A DNA stretch of 40,130 bases from a virus. Position 1 is the first letter of the stretch. The number at the start of each line of letters is the position of its first letter. The stretch covers positions 1 to 40,130 of the IMG/VR virus record IMGVR_UViG_3300022542_000812; one strand, written 5' to 3'. The notes below the pieces were generated by a model. The model saw nothing but the letters and a program-made list of their open reading frames with translations, made no database searches and was not told the DNA's origin. The position numbers and the translations under genes are program-made. Shown one piece after another: positions 1 through 8,618 of the stretch.

Positions 1-308
1 GGTGATATAGATACTGCCAGTTATTTAGGCAAGAGTTTTGATATAGGTGCTCAGAACGATGGCCCAATTAGCATAACATTCAACTCTGATTTGTCAGTAA
101 TGTATATATTAGATACACTTAGTGATACTGTTTATCAATATGAATTATCAACACCAGGTGATATTGAAACTGCCAGTTATTTAGGCAAGAGTTTTTATGT
201 AGGTGCTCAGTCTACAGAATCAATTAGCATAATATTCAACTCTGATTTGTCAGTAATGTATATATTAGATACATTTGACCCAAAAGTATATCAATATGAC
301 CTATCAGG
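1..308 (+). repeat. 156-bp in-frame tandem repeats (52-aa propeller-like units)
   Basis: Unit 1 spans 1-156 and unit 2 begins at 157; a further partial unit is at 40014-40130. All three share an identical stretch of about 40 nt that encodes NSDLSVMYILDT. The 156-nt period keeps the frame. The copies differ in the middle (GAQNDGP, GAQSTES, SFQSIEP), so these are diverged blades rather than a fresh duplication. Confidence 0.9.
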
Positions 309-1446
309 ATATATTTGCTCTGACCCTCAATTTGATACTGAGACTTCTTGCCTCTATAGTGGACCATCTTGGATAAATGGTTCATGTTCTGACCCTCAAT
401 TTAATAATGAAACAGCTTGTGAGGCAAATACTCTGCCCATAATTATTCCAGATAGCAAGCCAACATTATGTGAGTTCTTTGGTGGAAGGCTTTGGCTTTC
501 TGGTTTCACAGACCAAGAAAATAGAATAATTGCATCAGAAGTAGGGGATATACTTGACTTTACAATACCTGGCACTATAACTGATGAGTCACCTTTGGAT
601 TTCACTTTACCTGATATACATGTAATAAAATTCATATTAGGTGGGAAAAAATTACAAATAGGTCATGATAAAGGTATTAGTATTATTAGCTCATCAGGTG
701 TAATAACAACAGCTGACTCTTTCTTGGTGCATCAGTCTACAGTTTCTGTTGCCAAAATAAAACCAGTTAATTTTAAAAATGGATTTGTTTATGTTGCTTA
801 TGATAAGATTAACTTATATTACTCTGAATTCATAAGAGATGTATCATCTTGGAGAACTACACTTCTAACAAAAAACTTTAACAATACTTTGGAAATAAAA
901 GAAATTCACAGGTATCATGATAAGGGTGAAAGGATTTGTTGCTTGATGGCTGATGGAAGTCAAATTCATTATTCTGAAATGAACACCAATTCAAAAACTG
1001 GAGGATGGGTAAGTTATAATGGGAAACCTGTTCATTCAATTTGCTTTTTTAAGGATGTATCTGTGTCTTATGGACTGTATGTTAACTCTGGTGATGATAC
1101 AGTATTATTTAGTTCATCTGATGAAGTTATTGATATTGATGAAACTTATGAATCAAAATTAAAAACATTTAATATAGATGGATTGTGGCCAATTGGGATT
1201 AAAAGTAATTTCAAAATAATGTTAAAAATTTATGGAACATCTCAAACATTAACAATTAAATCAGGGACTGGAAAGGATGTTGATTATGTATTTGAAACTA
1301 AAGACCAAGGTGTTAGGGAATACATGTCTATGACAAAATCTTTTATTGGCTATGATGAGGATACAAATATTGAACTAACTAGTGAAAGTTCTGAACTTCT
1401 TGAAATAATTGGCATATCAGTCAGAGGAGTTATAAATGAACCATAA
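1..1446 (+). CDS. Tail nozzle protein (T7 gp12-like), 3' part
   Basis: This is the C-terminal part of the gene that starts at 39537 and runs off the right end of the window. The frame is open from base 1; an internal ATG at 91 is not a start. The first 105 or so residues are two 52-residue repeats with the core SVMYILDT followed by VYQY, resembling beta-propeller blades. Next come two Cys-rich CSDP modules (about nt 316-427), then about 340 residues without obvious motifs. By position and by its N-terminal FSGG motif (other fragment) it belongs to the gp12-like nozzle family that closes the podoviral tail. The propeller insert may bind the host surface. The stop overlaps the next gene. Family assignment is fairly sure; the role of the repeats is inferred. 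Confidence 0.8.
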   Translation, partial: GDIDTASYLGKSFDIGAQNDGPISITFNSDLSVMYILDTLSDTVYQYELSTPGDIETASYLGKSFYVGAQSTESISIIFNSDLSVMYILDTFDPKVYQYDLSGYICSDPQFDTETSCLYSGPSWINGSCSDPQFNNETACEANTLPIIIPDSKPTLCEFFGGRLWLSGFTDQENRIIASEVGDILDFTIPGTITDESPLDFTLPDIHVIKFILGGKKLQIGHDKGISIISSSGVITTADSFLVHQSTVSVAKIKPVNFKNGFVYVAYDKINLYYSEFIRDVSSWRTTLLTKNFNNTLEIKEIHRYHDKGERICCLMADGSQIHYSEMNTNSKTGGWVSYNGKPVHSICFFKDVSVSYGLYVNSGDDTVLFSSSDEVIDIDETYESKLKTFNIDGLWPIGIKSNFKIMLKIYGTSQTLTIKSGTGKDVDYVFETKDQGVREYMSMTKSFIGYDEDTNIELTSESSELLEIIGISVRGVINEP

Positions 1447-1846
1447 GGTGTATATTGATGAAAATCCTTTAGATGTAATTGACAAGAAATTATCATATTT
1501 ACACAAAAAAGAAATTGGAGATGATGGCAAGTCTATTGATTATGAAATTTATTCTAATTATAGTTGCATTATTTTTTTAGAAAATGGAAAGCAAATTGGG
1601 TATTATGTATTTGGCATATCAAGACATCACCATTATGATAAAATATTGTTTCAAGACGCTTTATATTATATTAAGAAAGAATACAGATTACAATATGCTA
1701 GGGAAGTCTTTAGAATAGTTGAGGAAGTAGCAAAATCATTTGATTGTGATTTGTTGGCAGTTCATTGCAAGACAAAATCTCAATTGAATTTTTTTAATAA
1801 AATGAATTTTATATTGAATGACTATTTATTAGTTAAGGAGTTATAA
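1436..1846 (+). CDS. GNAT-like protein in the T7 gp13 position
   Basis: A 136-residue protein that looks like a small GNAT acetyltransferase fold. The end pattern KSQLNFFNKMNF followed by LVKEL is typical of the last strands of GNAT proteins, where a residue similar to N-N-F sits before the terminal beta-strand. T7 gp13, which occupies the same place between the nozzle and gp14, has an acetyltransferase-like fold and is needed for virion assembly. It starts inside the 3' end of the nozzle gene, after AGAGGAG, and its stop shares bases with the next start (TAATG). Catalytic activity cannot be judged; a structural or assembly role is likely. Confidence 0.65.
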   Translation: MNHKVYIDENPLDVIDKKLSYLHKKEIGDDGKSIDYEIYSNYSCIIFLENGKQIGYYVFGISRHHHYDKILFQDALYYIKKEYRLQYAREVFRIVEEVAKSFDCDLLAVHCKTKSQLNFFNKMNFILNDYLLVKEL

Positions 1847-2316
1847 TGTTTGGATGGGCAATAGCAGGTTTAATGGTAGCAAGTGGAGCATCTCAAAGAA
1901 GATCAGCCAGAAAAAGTGCCAAGGAAATGAGGAGACTTGGTCAACAGAATGCTAGAAATATTAGAGCTGAAGGTGCTGAGGAGTACACCCGAAGCAGTAG
2001 GTCATTTGAGCAAATAATTGGGAAATCAAAGGCTATTGTTGCAGGAGCTGGAATAAGTGGAGTATCAAAGCGTAGATATATATCAGGACTAGAGACTGAA
2101 GCATCATCACAACTTGATTGGATAAATAGTTCAACAACATCAAGAGCCAATCTTGCTATTTCAGGAGCCATAGTACAATCCAATCAATTAAAAAGAGCTG
2201 GAGATGCGGCTTTGATGAATTCTCTAGTAAGTGCATTTAGTGCATACACAATGCTTAGTAGTGGCACTAATGTATCAAAACCTTCTGGAAAGGGTCCAAG
2301 TAGGAGTTTATCATGA
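1846..2316 (+). CDS. Internal virion / ejection protein (T7 gp14-like)
   Basis: A 156-residue protein with a glycine/alanine-rich hydrophobic N-terminus (FGWAIAGLMVASGAS), a long charged helix rich in R, K, A and E, and a central AGAGISGVS segment followed by Ala/Ser helices. This is the usual look of gp14-type ejection proteins, which leave the virion first and insert in the outer membrane. The gene sits directly before two larger ejection proteins, as in T7-like phages. It overlaps upstream by TAATG with an AAGGAG site, and its last codons overlap the next ATG (ATGAG). Confidence 0.75.
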   Translation: MFGWAIAGLMVASGASQRRSARKSAKEMRRLGQQNARNIRAEGAEEYTRSSRSFEQIIGKSKAIVAGAGISGVSKRRYISGLETEASSQLDWINSSTTSRANLAISGAIVQSNQLKRAGDAALMNSLVSAFSAYTMLSSGTNVSKPSGKGPSRSLS

Positions 2317-4391
2317 GTAGGTTGCCTACAATAGGAAAAGGTTCAGTCCAATCTCTTGGTAGAGAAAGTTTGTCAAGTGTTGATACTTCATTAAGTTCAG
2401 CATTTACTGAACTTGTTGATGGACTTGTACCTATTTATAGTCAATATGTTAAGGATAAAGATGATAGCAATAATAAAAACTTAGGTGTTGAGCTGTCCAG
2501 AAGATTATCATCAGCAAAAGTTAAAATGTCAGAATCAGAAACTGTAAGCAAAGAAATGCTTGCATCAATTGGAGTTCATGATTTTGATTCTGATTCAAGA
2601 ATTGATATCCCAACTTATGAAGTTACACCTTTTGTTAATAAGTCAATAATTGATAATTTTGTAAGGGACAATAAAGGTTCATTTGAGAAGGAAGCCACAG
2701 GGAGTTTATGGGCTAAAGACCTTACTATTAAATCATTACAGCAATTTAGTACTGACCTTTACAAAGTGAATGAAATAAAAAAGAAAACTCAAATTGCATC
2801 TTTGAATACTGAAATAGGTATAGCAAAAGATAATGGAGATTTTCCTCTTGCAGCCTCTCTTATAAAACTACTTCCAAAAACACTACAAGCACAGCACAAT
2901 CATGATAATAACATAGAGCGTGAAATCTCTGAATTAAACAATCAAATGAGAAGTGGTACCAATGAACAGTTACAAGTTTCTCTTGATCATTTGCAACAGA
3001 AGGACTATGGTGGTGATTTGCCAGCAGATAAAGCAATGTCTATGGTAAAACAGATAAGGTCAGAGTTATCAAAACGTTCATCTATTTTAAAAGCAGGTAA
3101 AAAATCTGTTGATATGGTTATTAGCAGGACTATTAAAGGATTTTCAACAGATGTAGGTAAAGGTGATCAGAATTCATTTGCAGCACTTGACAAGTTTTCC
3201 TCTAGTGTAGATTTTGAGTCGCTTAGTGAAAAGCAACAACTGGACTTGCGTAAAGTTCAAGCACTTCGGCATAATATAGAGGATTTGAGAGCCTTGTCAA
3301 GTAGCACTGATAGAGCTGATTACATATCAAAGATGTGCAAATCTGGTGATAAGAATTGCAATAGTATAAAATCCATACAGGATAAAGATTTAGCAATGAT
3401 GAAATCAGACCCAATGCAATACGCAGTTAATATTGGGATACCAGGTGTAGAAACAATTGATTTTGAAAACAGTAGTGATGCTGAAATAGCGAATGGCATT
3501 ATAAAAAGAATTGTCTCAAAAGAGCAAATAACACAATACACTGGGCATGAATCATCAATACTTACAAATAATGAATCATATCAGTTTAATGAAAGACTGC
3601 TTGATGAAACTCCAGAGAAAAGAGTGCAGGATATATCATCTATGTTAAGTCTGGTTGGTGATGAAGCATTCTTAATGCTTTCAGAGCAGGTTTCTGATAA
3701 AATAAATTCTAATTATCACATTGCATACAGCGTGAGTATGGGTGAGCCTAAGAATGCAGTTAAGATAGCGGAAGGCTCAAAACTTCACAAATTTGTTTCA
3801 TCCGCATTGAAAACTGATATTAGAAATAATATTACAGCAAGATTATTTGGTAAGCATGAATTTATAGATAGTGCAGTTAATGCTGTTACAAGTCTTATCG
3901 CTTATGAAATAAATAAAGATGGTGATTGGAAAGATGATTCAATTGAAAAGAAAGATGGGTTTGGTATACTTTATGACTCAAATGTTGACACTATAGAGGA
4001 ATATGGAACTCAGATTATAGGTAGAGCCGCAGACATATCTGGCTCAATGATAACATTACCAAATCTAACAATTACAAATTTGGAAATGCAAACAACTTTA
4101 AATAACATAGACCCTGAAAGTATTACTAATCCATTCAACAAAGATATATCAAGTAAGGATGTAGTAGATGGTCTTTGGTCATCTCCTCTTACACCTGATA
4201 TGTTATCTGATTCAAAATACATACTCAAAGATTCAAGCATACCTGCTGTTTATTTTGTAGTAGAGAGAATAACAGGTGTCCCAATAATGGGGGATAATAA
4301 TAAAGCATATAGACTTAAATTTAATGATATAGTAGAATTTGCCGCTTCTGATAAATACAGAAAAGATTATGAATCAGCAGGGGAGGAATAG
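2313..4391 (+). CDS. Internal virion / ejection protein (T7 gp15-like position)
   Basis: A 692-residue, mostly helical, charged protein with no signal peptide and no catalytic motif that I recognise. The N-terminus (residues 1-60) is rich in Ser and Gly and hydroxylated residues; the rest alternates Lys/Glu/Asp helices. Its order, between a gp14-like protein and two further large ejection proteins, matches the T7 gp15 slot, a core protein that forms the periplasmic conduit during DNA ejection. A TAGGAGTTATC site precedes the ATG, which overlaps the upstream stop. The function is inferred from position only. Confidence 0.6.
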   Translation: MSRLPTIGKGSVQSLGRESLSSVDTSLSSAFTELVDGLVPIYSQYVKDKDDSNNKNLGVELSRRLSSAKVKMSESETVSKEMLASIGVHDFDSDSRIDIPTYEVTPFVNKSIIDNFVRDNKGSFEKEATGSLWAKDLTIKSLQQFSTDLYKVNEIKKKTQIASLNTEIGIAKDNGDFPLAASLIKLLPKTLQAQHNHDNNIEREISELNNQMRSGTNEQLQVSLDHLQQKDYGGDLPADKAMSMVKQIRSELSKRSSILKAGKKSVDMVISRTIKGFSTDVGKGDQNSFAALDKFSSSVDFESLSEKQQLDLRKVQALRHNIEDLRALSSSTDRADYISKMCKSGDKNCNSIKSIQDKDLAMMKSDPMQYAVNIGIPGVETIDFENSSDAEIANGIIKRIVSKEQITQYTGHESSILTNNESYQFNERLLDETPEKRVQDISSMLSLVGDEAFLMLSEQVSDKINSNYHIAYSVSMGEPKNAVKIAEGSKLHKFVSSALKTDIRNNITARLFGKHEFIDSAVNAVTSLIAYEINKDGDWKDDSIEKKDGFGILYDSNVDTIEEYGTQIIGRAADISGSMITLPNLTITNLEMQTTLNNIDPESITNPFNKDISSKDVVDGLWSSPLTPDMLSDSKYILKDSSIPAVYFVVERITGVPIMGDNNKAYRLKFNDIVEFAASDKYRKDYESAGEE

Positions 4392-4393
4392 TT

Positions 4394-6103
4394 ATGCTGG
4401 ATAATTATTATGACAAATTAGCTCAAGAAGGCACTGAGATTACAACTGAAACATCTTTTGGCAAAACATTTGACTTATACTACAAACTTGACAAAGATGA
4501 GGAGCAATTACTTTCCAAACTAAGGTCAGAAGGTAATGCCCAAAGAAAGGTAAGAAATAATAAGGTTCATGATTTGATATTTTCAATGAGTGACAAAGAG
4601 AAGGAAAAATATACTTATCATATAGACCCTTATACACGCAAAGTGATAAGTGAAAGTAGCAATGCCACAAAAAGAAACAACATGATGTTTTTTGATTATA
4701 ATAAAATATCAATTGACAATGGGCTAATAACAAATGAGGAACTTGATTCAATAGATATTAACAACTCTATGGCTTTAAGAAAATTGATGGAACAAGACGC
4801 AAAAGAGGGTGGTGGTAAATTAGCCGCTTTCGCTGGCTCAATTGTATCCCAGGCGAACCCTCTTAATGCACCTGAAAACTATATCCCATTCTTTGGATGG
4901 GCTAAGAAGGGATTGACAGTACTTTCCAAGGCTGGAAAAATAGCGAAAGAGTCAATGGCAATACAGACTGCACTTGAACCTCAAATACATGAATGGAAAG
5001 ACAAAATTAATTCACCATATGCTGTGCAAGATAGTGTTGCGAATGTTGGATTGGCAGGGCTGTTTGGCGGAGGATTAAGTTTAGGATTAAGCGGAATTGA
5101 ACACATATTAAAGAATGTAAAGCTGAATAAGAAAGAAAAGAAAGTGTTCCAAGACGCTTATGACACTGTAAAAGAAAGCCCTTTCAGAGATGAGGTTGTT
5201 GAACCTATAACAGATTTAAAGGTTGTTGATAATTCTATTCCTGAGACAATGAAGCCAACTGAGCATGATATTGATTTAAGAGTTGCGAAAGAGATTGAAG
5301 AGTTTCAAGCAAAGGTTAATTCATTAAAAGAGCCTGAGGTTCCACACACCCCTGAAGTCAAAAAAATAACTGCCAAAGAAAGGGTTGATGCTATTGAAAA
5401 GGATTTTGCAGATGAACTTAAACAGAATAAAGAAATTGATGGCAAGCAGTTAGATTTACCTGTAGAAAAAAGTGCAGATGAATCAAGTGATTTTGGAATA
5501 GAATTTAAGAAAAATATTGATGCTTTTGTCATTAAAAATAAAAAAGGGATAATGATTGATGAAAGGTTGATAAAAGAAAAATCAGATAAATTTAATACTA
5601 TTGTTGTTAAAAAAAGTTACAGAGTAAAAGAGAAAGGTAAATGGAAAAGTTCTAAAACCATTGGTGATTTCATAAAAGAAAACCAGAAAGGGGAATATAT
5701 ACTTGCCACTAAGGAACATGCTTTATTTTACAAAAATGGTGACATTCATGGCACTTTGCATAATCCAAAAGATGAGATGTATAGTTCTTATTATATCAAA
5801 GACATCAGTAGGAAAGGGAAGTCTATTTTAGCCCCTAAGGATAAAAAGGCTGTACTTGCTGAACTTGAAGATGCTAAAAAATCTTATATAGCCCCTAAAA
5901 AAGAAAAGGCATGGGTTAGTAAAGGGGTAGATAAAAAAGTCTCTAAAATAGATAAATTAACCTTTACGGAACGAAAAAATAGGGCTAAAATAGAAAAACT
6001 TGAGACAATATCTGATGGGAAACCTGTTTCACTAAGTAGGATACTTGATGAAGCAGATATTGAGATTGAAACATATAAAGGTTTAAAGGATTGTATACTA
6101 TGA
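4394..6103 (+). CDS. Internal virion / ejection protein with membrane-active segment
   Basis: A 569-residue protein. Residues of about 135-240 are Gly/Ala-rich and hydrophobic (GGGKLAAFAGS, then VGLAGLFGGGLSLGLSG), the type of segment seen in ejection proteins that insert in membranes. The part from about 275 to the end is highly charged (Lys/Glu) and probably coiled-coil and beta. The N-terminus is acidic. GGGGAGGAATAG supplies the binding site. The stop overlaps the ATG of the following large gene (ATGA), and the last residues GLKDCIL run into MNCADAD of the next protein. The two genes may therefore be a split version of one larger ejection protein. No lysozyme motif was seen. Confidence 0.6.
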   Translation: MLDNYYDKLAQEGTEITTETSFGKTFDLYYKLDKDEEQLLSKLRSEGNAQRKVRNNKVHDLIFSMSDKEKEKYTYHIDPYTRKVISESSNATKRNNMMFFDYNKISIDNGLITNEELDSIDINNSMALRKLMEQDAKEGGGKLAAFAGSIVSQANPLNAPENYIPFFGWAKKGLTVLSKAGKIAKESMAIQTALEPQIHEWKDKINSPYAVQDSVANVGLAGLFGGGLSLGLSGIEHILKNVKLNKKEKKVFQDAYDTVKESPFRDEVVEPITDLKVVDNSIPETMKPTEHDIDLRVAKEIEEFQAKVNSLKEPEVPHTPEVKKITAKERVDAIEKDFADELKQNKEIDGKQLDLPVEKSADESSDFGIEFKKNIDAFVIKNKKGIMIDERLIKEKSDKFNTIVVKKSYRVKEKGKWKSSKTIGDFIKENQKGEYILATKEHALFYKNGDIHGTLHNPKDEMYSSYYIKDISRKGKSILAPKDKKAVLAELEDAKKSYIAPKKEKAWVSKGVDKKVSKIDKLTFTERKNRAKIEKLETISDGKPVSLSRILDEADIEIETYKGLKDCIL

Positions 6104-8346
6104 ATTGTGCTGATGCAGACATACTTCTTGAAAAGGCTGGAATTGATAAAGACCTAGATGGCTATCAAATTATAGACCGTATTAACAGGCACATTGAAAA
6201 TAAACAGCTTTACAAAGATGAGCACATGATTAAGGCATTGCATTATAAGAAGTTCAGTGAACAAATAAAGGCAATGGCAAATGATGAAGCCATAAATTAT
6301 GGCAAGCATCTGATATCACAAGACCCAGGTGTTGATTTCAATGTAAGAGGTATTGAGACTGACTTCTTGGCATTCTATGTGAGAGCTCATGAAAAACTTA
6401 ATTTTTTCATGGAGAGGGCAAGACCAACAATGTTTGGATTCAAGAACATGAATGATGTTCATGATGACTTCATAAGAGCCTTTGATGCTACCAACAAAGA
6501 CCCAAAAATGAAAGAGTTCTTTGAACTCTATATGGATATAAAAGATGAATTTAGAACACGGTATTACAATGCTGTTGGTGAAGATTTGGGAATAAGAAAA
6601 GGAGTTGACCACCCTCAGATGAATGACCCTGTTAAGATATCAAAAGTAGAGCCAGAGACATGGTATAAAGATTTGCTAGATTGGCTTGACCTAGATGAAA
6701 TGCGTATTACTTCTGATAAACTTAGAGAGTTCTTAGTTATAGATGGTGAGAGGAAGTCTAGGCATAGAATTATATCAAGGAATTTTGAGCAAGCAATCCA
6801 AGGAGCACATGATTCTGATTCAATTGGCAGATACAGGAATAAAAGATTTTTCATATTCAAAGATTCAGACTCTTGGTTGAAGTATCAAAAGAAGTATGGA
6901 AGTGAAAGCATATATGCCTCTCTCAATGATGACATATTGCAGATGTCAAAAGAGATAGCACTTGTTGAAAGATTTGGTCCAAATCCAAGTGAAATGTTTA
7001 AAACAGTTTTAAATATGATAGCAGATAAGACTGATGAAAAAAATTGGATACGCCTTCCAACTCTTGATTATGGATATTTCACAGGCTCTTTGCACATTCC
7101 ACATAGTGAAAAATTAGCATTGTATGGCTCTAATTTTAGGAATGCCACTAGTGCAATACTTTTGGGCAGTGCAAATATCATCTCTGTAGGTGATATTGCT
7201 GTATCAGCTATAAATCTAAAGAGCAATGGATTTAGTGTTAATAGAGCGTTAGCAATATCCACAAAAAACTTATTCAGGAATTTCATAGACAGGAAAAGAA
7301 GCTCAATTGAAAGTGGAGCAGTTTTTGCAGGAATGAATCACGCACTGGATACAATGCACGCTACAAGTAGAGTTGTTGAAATAGAGGGTTCTGGTTTTCT
7401 TGCCAAGTTAGCTCATTCAGTTCCTTCCATATCAGGATTAGGGGTGATGACAACAGCGTCTAAAGTTGGAGGCAATGCTATAATGCACACACAACTAGCG
7501 GAAGGAAATTGGAACGCTCTGAATAAAAAAATGTTGGATAGGTATGGAATTACAGATAAAGACATAAAAGTATTCAAAGAAGCTGGAACTCATGTTGATA
7601 ATTATGGAAGGCTTATGCCTAACTATGAAAAGATGGAGCCAAATATTGCCGAGGCTTTTATAGGTGCTGTAAAGTTTGAAGGACTAAAAGGTACACTAGA
7701 AACAACAGTAAGAAACAAATCACTGATGAAACAAGGAGTGCAGACAGGAACAGTTATTGGTGAATTGCTACCTGTTGTGGCACAGTTTGCACAGTTTACA
7801 ACTCAAATGTTTATTGGCCCACTTAAATATGGTTTCTCAAAAAAGGGATTAGATAGAATTAATCATCTAGGAAGTTTAATTGGTGCCACTACAATAATCG
7901 CTTCATTCGCAATACAAGTAAAAGAATTGAACGCTGGTAGAGAACTTTATGAATGGGATGATGGAGAATTATGGTTAAAAGCATTGATACAAGGTGGTTC
8001 ATTATCTTTTATGGGGGATATACTATTTGCTGATAGAGATTTTGGCAGAAGTGTGTGGGATATTCTACCAGCACCTGGAATATCTCTTTTAGAGAAGTAT
8101 TTATGGACAGGTATCATGGGGGATATGTCTGCTTTTAAAGACAAAGGTTATGAACAAGGGTTCAAAGACTTACTAAAGACTTCTGGAATTATAATTGAAG
8201 ACATCAATCCTTTAAAGAGATTGTGGTGGACAAGACTTATAGTAAGAAAGTATCTTGGTGAAACAATATTAAGAGCAACAAATCCTAATTTTGATATTGA
8301 AAAATCAATAAGAGATAGGAAAAAACAGAATGAGAATAATAAATAA
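6100..8346 (+). CDS. Large internal virion / ejection protein (gp16-like)
   Basis: A 748-residue protein starting at ATG 6100. A TTG at 6091 in the same frame is less likely because AAAGGA lies 9 nt before the ATG. The first 340 residues are charged helices. From about 345 the pattern LGSANIISVGDIAVS occurs, followed by hydrophobic helices (about 430-560, including a VVAQFAQFTTQMFIGPL segment) and another at about 590. Such a large soluble-then-amphipathic layout fits the last ejection protein that spans the inner membrane. No transglycosylase catalytic signature was recognised. The end is Lys/Arg-rich. Confidence 0.6.
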   Translation: MNCADADILLEKAGIDKDLDGYQIIDRINRHIENKQLYKDEHMIKALHYKKFSEQIKAMANDEAINYGKHLISQDPGVDFNVRGIETDFLAFYVRAHEKLNFFMERARPTMFGFKNMNDVHDDFIRAFDATNKDPKMKEFFELYMDIKDEFRTRYYNAVGEDLGIRKGVDHPQMNDPVKISKVEPETWYKDLLDWLDLDEMRITSDKLREFLVIDGERKSRHRIISRNFEQAIQGAHDSDSIGRYRNKRFFIFKDSDSWLKYQKKYGSESIYASLNDDILQMSKEIALVERFGPNPSEMFKTVLNMIADKTDEKNWIRLPTLDYGYFTGSLHIPHSEKLALYGSNFRNATSAILLGSANIISVGDIAVSAINLKSNGFSVNRALAISTKNLFRNFIDRKRSSIESGAVFAGMNHALDTMHATSRVVEIEGSGFLAKLAHSVPSISGLGVMTTASKVGGNAIMHTQLAEGNWNALNKKMLDRYGITDKDIKVFKEAGTHVDNYGRLMPNYEKMEPNIAEAFIGAVKFEGLKGTLETTVRNKSLMKQGVQTGTVIGELLPVVAQFAQFTTQMFIGPLKYGFSKKGLDRINHLGSLIGATTIIASFAIQVKELNAGRELYEWDDGELWLKALIQGGSLSFMGDILFADRDFGRSVWDILPAPGISLLEKYLWTGIMGDMSAFKDKGYEQGFKDLLKTSGIIIEDINPLKRLWWTRLIVRKYLGETILRATNPNFDIEKSIRDRKKQNENNK

Positions 8347-8360
8347 AAATAGGAGTTAAA

Positions 8361-8615
8361 ATGAGCATAACAAAAGATAAAATACACATAAGTAAAATTG
8401 ATGGATGGACTAAGGTTCTGGATGTTGCTGGATTTGCAGTAGTTTTAGAGAAGGTTGATTATGAATTTGCATATGTTAATAAAGGTGAATCAGCACCATT
8501 GCCAGATATGATTGGCAATTTGGTTTCCAATAGGTTTGTTACAAATAATGATAATTCAGACCTTTATTTTAAAACAATATGGTATGATTTAACTGTCATA
8601 CCAAATGAGGAGTAG
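8361..8615 (+). CDS. Small protein of unknown function in tail region
   Basis: An 84-residue protein not recognised. It has a beta-rich look with alternating hydrophobic residues and Gly/Asp turns and no membrane segment. TAGGAGTTAAA precedes the ATG, and the stop is 3 nt before the next gene's ATG, so it is probably co-translated with the following receptor-binding candidate. It could be a small tail-spike cofactor or chaperone, but nothing in the sequence proves this. Confidence 0.7.
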   Translation: MSITKDKIHISKIDGWTKVLDVAGFAVVLEKVDYEFAYVNKGESAPLPDMIGNLVSNRFVTNNDNSDLYFKTIWYDLTVIPNEE

Positions 8616-8618
8616 AAT

